A DNA stretch of 64,000 nucleotides from Sialis fuliginosa. Taxonomy: Eukaryota; Arthropoda; Insecta; Megaloptera; Sialidae. The notes beneath the pieces are model-generated. The model saw nothing but the letters and a program-made list of their open reading frames with translations. It had not been told where the DNA came from and made no database searches. Positions 42,306-53,700 of the stretch are shown here, one piece after another. The stretch lies in the NCBI GenBank assembly GCA_961205875.1, contig OY540822.1, forward strand, positions 4,590,501 through 4,654,500, read 5' to 3'. Each line of letters opens with the position of its first letter. Within the stretch, counting starts at the first letter, position 1. The position numbers were made by a program, and so were the translations under genes.

Positions 42306-44690
42306 TAATATATAGAATATACAGGATGTGTTTATTTATTTATTATTTTTTTTAAGAAAATTCTCTCAAAATTTCGAACCTGTGAACGGCGCAAACAAAG
42401 GTTTATTTTCGTTTAATTAACATGAAAAAACATCTGCCAAGTAAAGGCACAGTGCTTCCTCGTGCTAAATTCACCAAAGGTAAATAATTATTGATCAGAT
42501 AAATTGCCTAACCTTGGTTATAACCATTTCATTTTTATAAAATTTTACTAAAAAATATTAGTTTGAAATTTTTCTTGAGACATACCTGATTATTTTTTCG
42601 TATATTTTTAATTTTTAAAAAGATTTTATACAATTTTCACGTAACGTGTCATTCTTGAGATATCTTGAAAAATGAAATATTTTTGGATGTCACCCCTCCC
42701 CCTTAAACACGATTTTGATGATTTTAAAATGGGACCGTCCTCAAGCCAGACCCAACCTACTAACCAAGTTTCGTTATTATCGGTTCAATGGTTCATGAGT
42801 TATGCGTGTGACAAGGATTCACTCGACAGACAGACACACACAGATAGATAGACACGGAACGAAAAGTGTTTGTCTTGACCTGAAACGGAATGATCAATTT
42901 AAAGTTTTGAAATCGGAGAACAATTTTTTTTCTCATTTTAAATCGATCAAAAAGCTTCTCGTATCTTCGATATTGCGAAGAAGCAATATGACTTTTTTAC
43001 ATAGGAGTTGACTTTTTTTCTCACAGCAACATTTGGTAGAGAATTCAATTTCCTAAATTAAAGATGTTTATGATTATGTTTCAACGAGCATTTCTTTACA
43101 AATACTGGATCTGTGAATTGATCACTCAGGATCTTTTTTGTAAGAAATTTAATTCTTTACAAAATCTTAAATAAAAATAAAATTTTTTCAATGAGTTATT
43201 CACCTCCTTTTTTCATGTTAAATTAAATGGAAATAAAACTGCATCGTTCACAGGATTGATCTACGAGAATTTTCTTTAGATCCAAAGCTAAAACATTGGT
43301 CAATAGGACCGAAAAAATAATAAATAAATAGAACAGGAGAACTAAAACTCTTTTCGATTTTTAATCGTTTGTTTTCAAACCATAGTTAACATTAATTCAA
43401 AATTTATGCTATATTTTATACAAGCCAGTAGTGTACTTTACTCTGTTTAAAGCCTCGAGATATAATTATAGAATTTTAAATTACGTACCATAATTTAACA
43501 ATTGTTGTTTTTTTTTATAATGCACGGGTTCTTAACATTCTACGGCTTTTGGAACACTTTTAACTGATGATGTTATTCCAGAAACCCTAAATCGCATTAG
43601 GAAATTAATAATAAATAATTTAAAACATAAAATTTTATGTTATTACAATAAATGGGGATTCAAAATTTTTTGACATTGTTCATTATAATTTTCATTGTAA
43701 TTACTAATTAAAAGCTACATTCTGGAATTTTTTCAGGTTTTAGAAACTAGAGGGGGGAAGTTCTGACAACCACATTGAAAAGCGAATATATCGTGACTGA
43801 AGGGTTAAAATCAAAAAGTCATAAACATTTTTTGTTGCATTTTAGGAGACCTATCTATCTATCTCAATGGGGTATGTGAAAAAAAAGGTGAGACACATAT
43901 CGATAGTTTAGAAAATCACCACTTTGAACGCAAATATATCGTGACTGAAGGGTTAAAATCAAAAAGTCCTAAAACATTTTTTGTTGCATTTTAGGAGATG
44001 GAATAAGTGAAATTTTTTTTGAATATACTTTTCAGTCTATGGGAAGAGGTCTAAATTTTTTTTTCCAAAATTTCATCATTTCTGTTTTTGGGTTATCACT
44101 GTACGTCCATATACCAAATTTCATCGGTATAAAATTTATATAGACAGACGGACTTAAACATCAATAGGTGGCAGCACTTGTTTGAAAGTGTAATATTAGT
44201 GAAGATTTGAATCAAATAATAAGTCAATGTATTGTCTATTATAATCTGTAATAGATGGCAGCACTGACATTAACACATAATATAATTATCATAATTATAT
44301 TGAAATAAATACCACAAAATATTTATTTAATATATAATATACATTCCCGCAGTTAGTAGTTGGCGAACCCGGTTCGCGCCAGGCCTAAGGGAGCGGCAGA
44401 ATGTGACCTTAACTTATGGCCTGTGCAGCGACCGGTTGAGAAACACTGGTATGTAGCACATTTAATTTCCATCTTGAATCTCTACTGGTAGCTAACGATT
44501 GACACGTGAGATCAAAGATCTAATATATTATGTAAATGTAGTTAAACTTTCGCTGTTTGTATTCTATTTGTGAATTTAATACTTTGTGTTAGTTCTCAGT
44601 GAATGTGTCACTATTATTTGAGAAACGTAGTCGAGAGTTATAATTTAATTTATATTTTAAGAGTGAACCTCAAAATCGAAAGTATATAAA
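42306..44690. other. Intergenic DNA between GDH and the zinc-finger gene
   Basis: It contains family A copy 5 (42420-43010), a direct repeat (ATATATCGTGACTGAAGGGT at about 43787 and 43935) and CTAT microsatellite sequence (43852-43864). A hAT right-end fragment lies at 44360-44455 (GCGACCGGTTGAGAAACACTG). The last 200 bp should include the zinc-finger gene promoter and 5' UTR; no TATA box is clear. Confidence 0.5.
42420..43010 (+). repeat. Dispersed repeat family A, copy 5 (most complete)
   Basis: It runs from ATGAAAAAACATCTGCCAAG through CTTCCTCGTGCTAAATTCAC, a GACAGACAGACACACACAGA tract and GAACGAAAAGTGTTTGTCTT. It ends at TTCGATATTGCGAAGAAGCA (a small hairpin). Best reference copy for this family in the window. 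Confidence 0.6.
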
Positions 44691-44691
44691 A

Positions 44692-44784
44692 ATGTTTCAT
44701 GTAAAACAAGAAGATATAAAAGAAGAAATCGACCCTCTGCAAGATATTGATAAATTTTCGGTATATTATAAGCAAGAATTTCAG
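44692..44784 (+). CDS. Zinc-finger gene coding exon 1
   Basis: It encodes MFHVKQEDIKEEIDPLQDID and ends YYKQEFQ. The acidic charge pattern continues directly into exon 2 (EDLEVKEENLSD). The donor CAG/GTAATG at 44785 is good. The start is chosen as the first ATG, in context AAAAATGT. Confidence 0.72.
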
Positions 44785-47700
44785 GTAATGAAAAACAGTG
44801 TTTATATTGAGTAATTTATAGCTTTAAAGTAAATAAAGATTGTGGTGGTATAAAGTAGATATCGCCATGTTTGTCATGTGCCGCGCATGCGTAAATGTAA
44901 AAGTAAATAAAAAACAGCGGCTCCAAAACAATCATATTAAATATACAGTGTATTCTAAGTTGATTAATTAAGACAGGAAATTTAACATGGGAACAATTAG
45001 AAGTGTTGTAGTAGCCTTTGGTCAAATTTAACGATGTGTCATTGGTGTATTTTGAAATGCTGCCATAAAATTTAATAAAATAGTCATTCATATTTTGTTT
45101 TTCTTTTTATATCTGTCAAAATCATGATAATAATTATAATTAAAACATTTAAATCGCAGAATTTGTAACTCATTGGCGTAAGTAACGGATTAAACTATTA
45201 ATTAATTATGCTATTAAAATTATTCAATTTTTTTGAAGCTGATACTTTCTAGTTTTTGAATAATAAACTCAAAATTTGTTATCATACCCCACTATTCAGT
45301 GCTAAGCGTTTAAAGAGATTTTTTAATGATTTATGTACTCTGAGAGGGTCTGTATAGAACAAAAACAATTTTGAAAAATTTCTCGATGACATTTAATCAT
45401 TTTTTAAGCAAAAAAAATTACTCATTAAAATGATAATTTTACGTAGTGACAATAGACTCAATATTGGAAAAATCTGAATGTGAAAAATTGAGTACAATGT
45501 TAAACTCGACAATATCAACAAATAAATGATAAGCGGAATTCAGAAATATGAGAATAGAACCCTTCAAAATGTTTTTATTATTTTATCTATAGACCAGGGG
45601 TGGCCAACCTTTTGCATATCATGTGCCAATTTTTTCGGAGACGAGTTCAGATGCGCCATGTAACCCAAGCACTTTTTCTTCTTACGTTCATAGTTATAAC
45701 TTTTTGCAAATGTTCTCTCATTTCAAATCAAACAATTCACAGTATTTTCTGAATTCTCATCTGTTTAATGCTCTTGCTCTGCCAAACTGTAAGTATGGCT
45801 TGGAAATAATAGTTAGCTAGGAAACTGTCAAAAAATAAGACGAACAGATTAGTAAGAAGGCTGTAAAAAAGGCTAAATTGATCTGAGAATACTTTGGTGT
45901 TGAAAATATGAACCATATTATATGAAGATGAATTCAGTTATGGCGTCTACTTCAAAAGAATAAGTAGGCGCAAGGATGCAATGCGCCACTTGTAATCATT
46001 CAATGCGTCACGTTTGGCGCATGCGCCATGGTTTGGCCACTCCTGCTATAGACGCTCTCAAAATTTATCATATCTCACACGCAAAATTTTTCTGAGAAAT
46101 TTGATAAAAACATTTTGAAGGGTTCTATTATCGTGTTTTTAAATCCTGCTTATCATTTATTTGTTGATATTGTCGAGTTTATCATTGTACTCAATTTTTC
46201 ACATTCAGATTTTTCCAATATTGAGTCTATTGTTTCTCATTTTGTCAAAAATAGCAAAACGTTAAATGTAAAAGTGTTTTTTTTTTAGTTAATAATGTTC
46301 CAAAAAGCTACCTAAAATTGCAAGTTGCTGCGATTTTTGTTCTTCATGTTCATAGCTGTCAATTTTTTAATTTAACTAAAAGATATTTTTTCCATCTTTT
46401 CTAGCGTTGAAAAACAATAAGAAATGGAATTTTTTTAAATTACTATATTTTCGCGAAAAATGATTAAATTTTAATGAGCCAGGGCTTTTTTTGAAGCTGA
46501 TACTTTCTAGTTTTTGAATAATAAACTCAACATTTTTATCATACTCCACTAAAAAATGAGAAAATACCGATTTTTTTAAATGTTTTAAAAACGAAAATCA
46601 TGGGAGGAATAAATTTACAAAATCGTATGTAATCGTTTTAAAGAGAATACTTTCAGCTTTCTATTGATATCAAGTCAATTATTATGCGATCATTATTTCA
46701 GGATATACACGAGTTTAACAGGTTGACTGCCATGGCGGTCGTATACGACCGCTGTATAAAAAGTTCGATATATGCCATGGCGGTCGTATACGACCGCTGA
46801 GGTACACAAACGTCGCATATTTGGCATCTGAGCCTTTTTTGTGATTTCTTTATGGCAGTCAACCTGTTAAAGTCAAAAGTGTAATTTTTTACTTTGATAG
46901 TGGATAACGCGGTCAAAAAAAAATCGTACGGAGATGAAAAAAAAAACGCATTTTCAAAAGAAAAGAACGATCTTTTGAACGCTTGCATTGAATTTTTAGT
47001 AAAAAAATTTTTGTAAAAATTTTACGCTTTCAAAGTTTATAAAAATTAAAGGATAATTTTTCTAACTCTTTTAACCCTTGGCACAGAGCGGCAGGGGATG
47101 ATACAAATTATTGAGCTCTTGATTCAAAAAGTAGAAAGTACAAACTTACGAATGAGCTTTGGATCATGCAAATCCAATCATTTTTAGCTGAGATATAACT
47201 GTTTGAAAATTCGTAAAAAATTTGCTTTTTAAAAATAACCCTTTAATTTTTTTTATTTTATAAGACAAATTTTACACATTACCTGATTCATACGTATTGT
47301 TGTTCATTTGATAAACAATACTTCGATTTCCTTATAAATAAAGTACATTCTTGTTAACCTATTAACGCCCATGATTCCTCTCGTCATGTTCGTCTGACTT
47401 AAATGCTTCTATTGGCCCGAAGCTAAACCTTTCCTACACTCTGTGTCCCTGTCTATGTGTTTAGGGCAAATAGGTTAATTTAGGTCAAAAAAAGAATAAT
47501 TAAAAAAAAGTAAATAACAAAATATAAATAAAATTAAATGATTTAAGTAAATTATAATAATAACAACAATAAACACATACATAAACAAAAACTAACAAAC
47601 AATTAAAAAAACAATAACGATAAAAAGGCTGTCTAAATGAGTCTAGCGACTCGATAGACATAACATACCTAAATTAAAAAAAATAACGCAACATTATGAA

Positions 47701-50700
47701 AACTATTTTTTTTATTGATATAAAATTTGTGTTTTCTTTTATTATTATATGAGTTTAGTAGAAGAAGAGATTTTCTTTCATTCTGCCAAAATATAATAGT
47801 TATATTATTTTTGTTAGAATTATTATTCATATTTAAAAACATAAAAAAGAGAACATACGCACATGTTTACAATTTCAATAAATTTAAATAACCTGTGATA
47901 TTTATCAGTATTTGTTTACTCTTACTGTATCGCTAATGAGTCTATCTTACGAATAGACATATTTAAAAAATTAAATACTATAAATTAAAAACTATAGAGT
48001 TCAGTGGTTTTTAATGAACTAGTTCAGCGGTTCTTAAACTTATGTAGTCTAGAGACCCCTTTCGAACAATTATTTTTCAGGGACCCCCTCCTTGCAGGGG
48101 TTATTTTAAGAAAATTTTACAACCTTATTTTGTTGCTCCATACTTACAATTTTTTCTTTTCAACTGCAATGACCTTTGTTTTTTGAATTAAATTTCTTAC
48201 ATTTTTTGTTTTTACAACTGCAATGACTTTTTTTGCTCTAAATTTTTTGTTTTTACAACTGCAATCACCTTTTTTCCACACATTTTATTATTTTATTTAT
48301 TTATTATACATTTTTTCAATTTTTTGCATTACACAAATTAGCTTTTACAACTGCAGAAATAAGCTACAACTACATACTAAAATAAGTCCTGCCTCCCTGA
48401 CAGGAAAACAAAGAAGGTCGTTAGCAGGGTGTCCACTGGTTTTTGGAAATAAATTTCCCTTACTTGGGGGGCACGAATGTGTAGAAATAAATTTTTTTTT
48501 GATTATAACTTGAAAATTTTACACTTGTTACTTACTTTCAATTCAATGACCTTTTTCTTTTTTTTGTTCGTCAACTTAAATTTATACACTTTTTTCCCTG
48601 ACTTTATAAAAAAAATTAATAAATTCCCTGACTTTCCCTAACCACTTTAGGCTTCCATAACTTTCCAGAATGTGGTTAGATAGTAATTAATCATTGGTAA
48701 ATAGAAATGTAAAAGTACTTTAATTTATGCCAAACATGTTTCACAGACCCCTAAGTTTAAGAACCGCTGAACTAGTTCGTTTTTCTAGTTCTTTTAGTTC
48801 ATAGAATTTTTTTCCGGACTATACGATGACAATTTATTGATTTAGATATATTGGATTGGTGGATTTTTAATGTATAATTAAATTGTTTAATTAGTAATTT
48901 TGTACTACTATTTTTTTCATCAAACTATAGAAATGCAAACTGCTGCAATTTTGAATTCGTTATTAATTTATACACAAAATCGATATTTTTAAATGTATGT
49001 ATATATTTGCAATAATCTTTTTTTTAAATCGAACCCTCGATATACAGGGTGACCGATTTTAAGTGCACACCTCTGATAACTTTTTATGGTGAAATGTTAT
49101 CAAAAAAAATTTCAGATAAAAGTTGCACGGTTTGGAGGGGAACATAGACGTACTTGGATGAATTTTTGTTAGGTGCTGTTTACGAGATTACATGAAAGTC
49201 AACATGATATTTTTAAATGAGAACCTACATATATTTTTTATTTAGTATTTTTATTCTACGTGAAAAACACGAATCTTTCATTGAAAACTTTTTTTTTAAA
49301 CAAATTAATCTTTCCGAGATATCCAACAAAATAATTCGAGATTTTGAACTTTCAATAATTTTTTACTCAGAAACCATCAGCTTTAGAGAAAAAGTATTAG
49401 ATACAAAAAATGTGTATTTTGGTCTAATAAAACTTAGAGAATTATTCTGAAATTTTTTTAGCATCTGGTTTTTTTGCTTAAATAAAATAAATTGAAAAAG
49501 TTTTAAAATAATTCACCAAGTCTTATTAGATCAAAATAAACATTTTTCTATCTATCTAGTAATTTTTCTCGAAAGTTGATGGTTTCTGAGTAAAAAATTA
49601 TTTAAGTTTAAAATCTCGAATTATTTTATTAGATATCTCGAAAAGATTAATTTGTTTTTTTCACGTAAAATAAAATTACTAAATAAAAAATATAGGTTCT
49701 TATTTAAAAAAATGATGTTGACCTTCATGTGACCTTGAAAACGCCACCTAACAAAAATTCATCCAAGTACGTCTATGCCCCCCTCCAAACCGTGCAACAT
49801 TTATCTGAAAAGTTTTTTGATAACATTTCACCATAAAAAGTTATCAGAGGTGTGCATTTAAAATCGGTCAGCCTGTATATGAAAATTTTTGAACATTTTC
49901 AATGATACATTATTTATTGTATAGTAAAGTATGTGCGGGTGAAATTTTAAAATTTCTGAATTTTTGGGACGACCTACTAATTAATATAATAAAAATATCT
50001 GAAATTTATTTCAAACACTTATATTTTAACTAGCTGTTAAATTTTGTAATGTGTTTTGAACAATAATGAAATAATTAATTCTTGTAATATCACGGAGAAA
50101 AGTAAAATATAAGTATAAATATACAGGATGGGGCATTTAAAGTGTTACAGGTTATTATCTCAGAACCATCGCATATTTGAAAAAAATGTTTCAACCAAAA
50201 AATCTTTGGTTGTGAGGGAGTAATCGAATAGTAATATTTATTTGTTATTTTAACGTGGCCTTCAAAGATATTTGAAGGTCAACATCATTTTTTTAAATAG
50301 GAACCTATAGTTTTTATTTAGTAATCTTATCCTACGTGAAAAAACACGAATCTTTTATTGAAAACTTTTTTTTAAACAATCTAAACTTTTGAAGATATCT
50401 AACAAAATATTTAGAGATTTTGAACTTTCATGATTTTTTTACTCAGAAACCATAAAGTTTAGAAAAAAAAGTACAAGATACAAAAAATGTTTATTTTGGC
50501 CGAATAAAGCTTGGAGAATTATTTCAAAAATTTAAAACACTTTTTAAAACTTTTTCTATTTATTTTATTTTAACAAAAACAAAAAAAAATATAAAATGTT
50601 AAAAAATTCTAGAATTATTCTCCAAGTTTCATAAGACTATACTAAACATTTTTTGTATCTTGTACTTTTTTTCTAAAGTTTACGGTTTCTGAATAAAAAA

Positions 50701-53700
50701 TTCTTGAAAGTTCAAAATCTCGAATTATTTTGTTAGATACCTTGGAAAGCTTAGGTTGTTCAAAAAAAGTTTTCAATGAACGATTCGCGTTTCTTCGCGT
50801 AGAATAAGATTACTAAATAAAAACTATAGGTTCCTATTTAAAAAAATGATGTTAACCTTCAAATATCCTCGAAGGCTACGTTAAAATAACAAACGAATAT
50901 TACTATTCGATTACACCCTCACAACCAAACATTTTTCAGTTGAAACATTTTTTTCAAATATGCGATGGTTCTGAGATAATAGTCTGTAACACTTTAAATG
51001 CCCCACCCTGTATAAATATTAATATTAATAATATAAAAATATAAGTAAATATAAAGTAAATATACCGGGTGTTCCAGACCACCCGTCCACTATGTTTTAC
51101 GCCCAAACTATTGAAGATAGAGTTTTATGATAAAAAATTTACTATATATATCGACCCTAAAGAATTTCAGGAAAATGTTTTCAACCCTCTAAAATTCCTC
51201 CTTGGGGGGTAGTTTGAGGGGTACATACCCGTTTCTCAGCAAAATCAAATGGAACGGTATATCCAAAAGTAGATATTTTTGAAGATCATAAAAAAGTAAG
51301 AAACTTTTGTAAAGAAAAAATTTTCATACATTCAATTGTTTAGAAAATATGGCGACTTGATCCTAAATTTTAGGGGTTTACTAAAATTGCTCTAGTTTCG
51401 TTAAATATTAATAAAATTTTATTTTTAAAATTTGTTTTGAAAGTAGAAATAACGAACTTTCTAATGATGTATGATTATTTGAGAATTGGATAATTTAAAG
51501 TGTCATACGTGACATATAAAAAATTCAAAACTTCAATTAGGGATAATTCAAAATTTTTAAATAGAATGGTATACCAATTAGTACTTTATCTTAAAAAATA
51601 TATTTAAATTAACAACTTTTGTTGAGAAAATTATAAATTTTATTAAAAAAACTTCTTAACAAAAGTTGTTAATTTAAATATATTTTTTAAGATAAAGTAC
51701 TAATTGATTTATCATTCCATTTAAAAATTTTGAATTATCCCCAATTGAAGTTTTGAATTTTTGACATGTCGCGTATGACACTTTATACTATCGAAATCTT
51801 AAATAATCATACATCATTAGAAACTTCGTTATTTCTACTTTCAAAACAAATTTTTAAAATAAAATTTCATTAATATTTAACGAAACTAGAGCAATTTTAG
51901 TAAAACCCTAAAATTTAGGATCAAGTCGCCATATTTTCTAAACAATTGAATGTATGAAAATTTTTTCTTTACAAAAGTTTCTTACTTTTTTATGATCTTC
52001 AAAATTATCTACTTTTGGATACACCGTTCTATTTGATTTTACTGAGAAACGGGCATGTACCCCTCAAACTACCCCCCAAGGAGGAGTTTTAGAGGGTTGA
52101 AAACATTTTTCTGAAATTCTTTAGGGTCGATATATACAGTGCGTTCACGATGAAAGGAACAAATTCGTTTAAAATTCAGGTAATTATTTTGTGCAAAAAC
52201 GCTCGGACCCGTCGATTAGTATTTTTAGTTGTGGATTTTTTGACATAAGAAAATTGTATACAGGGTGTCTGAAGAAGAACATATACAGTCATCATTGATT
52301 TTTTTAAATGGAACACCCTATATATTATACCATTTTTGAATTGTGCGATAAATTCTGATCACTTTTTGTACAGTATATTATATCTCTAAAATCAGTGGTT
52401 TTTGGAATAATGACGTTTGAAAATTGATATTTTGAAATACACACAAGTCAAATAAAATGTTTAAATTGAAAAAATAAACTTTGAACATTTTTTTAAAAGC
52501 CAACAAAAACATCCAGGTATTGCAAAAAAATAAAAAAAAAGAAGAAAAAAAAGGAAAAAAAGAAGTTCAATGTTTTTTCTTTTTTTTCTTCTTTTTTTCT
52601 TTTTTTGCAACACCAGGATGTTTTTGTTGGCTTTTAAAAAAATGTTCAAAGTTTATTTTTTCAATTTAAACATTTGATTTGACTTGTGTGTATTTCAAAA
52701 TGTCAATTTTCAAACGTCATTATTCCAAAAACCACTGATTTTAGAGATATAATATACTGTACAAAAAGTGATCAGAATTTATCGCACAATTCAAAAATGG
52801 TATAATATATAGGGTGTTCCATTTAAAAAAATCAATGATGACTGTATATGTTTTTCCTGATACACCTTGTATACAATTTTCTTATGTCAAAAAATCCGCC
52901 ACTAAAAATACTAATCGACGGGTCCGAGCGGTTTTGCACAAAATAATTACCTGAATTTTAAACGAATTTGTTCCTTTCATCGTGAACGCACTGTATAGTA
53001 AATTTTTTATCATATAACTATCTTCAATAGTTTGGGTGTAAAACATAGTGGACGGGTGGTCTGGAACACCCGGTATATATCGGTCATTCCATAAATAACT
53101 ACACACTTTTTTTTATTGTTGTTACCGATTTTTTTAATTTTTATATATGTTTTAGTATTAGTTAAAAGAAGATTTTTAACGGTACTTAAAAATCGAAAAT
53201 TCCCCCCAAAAATATCGACTTTTGAAAATTTGACTTTTTTTTTAAAAAACGAAATATCTCAAACTATCAAAGATAGCGTAAAAATACAAAGGATCAATTT
53301 TGTAGGAAAATGTATATAATTTATTTTTAAAAATATTTTGCTGCACAAAACTTTTATTTAAATATATTTTTTCTATTTATAAAATTTAACTGAAAATTTG
53401 AGGCACATGTCAACTCTGAATTTTAAAAATAAAATTATATGTTGTAGCAGTAAACGTTGAACGCTCCGACACAGTCGCGCAGTGATACGTCCAAGCAAGC
53501 GCGCTAAGACTCGCGCGTCGTTACCTAAAAAATTAATATTTCATAAAGTTTTCATATGATCATAAATTTTCAAAGTGCTACATACTTAGGAATGATTAAG
53601 CTACAACATATATTTTTATTTTTAAAATTCAGAGTTGATTTGTGCCTCAAATTTTCAGTTAAATTTTATAAATAGAAAAAATATATTTAAATAAAAGTTT

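Larger units (their letters stand above)
47998..49925 (-). mobile_element. Second copy of the 24-kb hAT-like MITE, twice interrupted
   Basis: The pieces 47998-48024, 48770-49040 and 49880-49925 are the reverse complement of 24480-24815 (shared GAACTAGTTC, TCCGGACTATACGATAACAA and TCGAACCCTCGATATA blocks). Two later elements split it: a hAT MITE at 48025-48769 and a TA hairpin at 49041-49879. The outer ends are truncated. Confidence 0.75.

Noticed and set aside
52461..52669. Overlapping Lys-rich frames on both strands with near-identical translations
   Set aside because: They are the A/T-rich centre of the H4 palindrome, so the two strands read alike.
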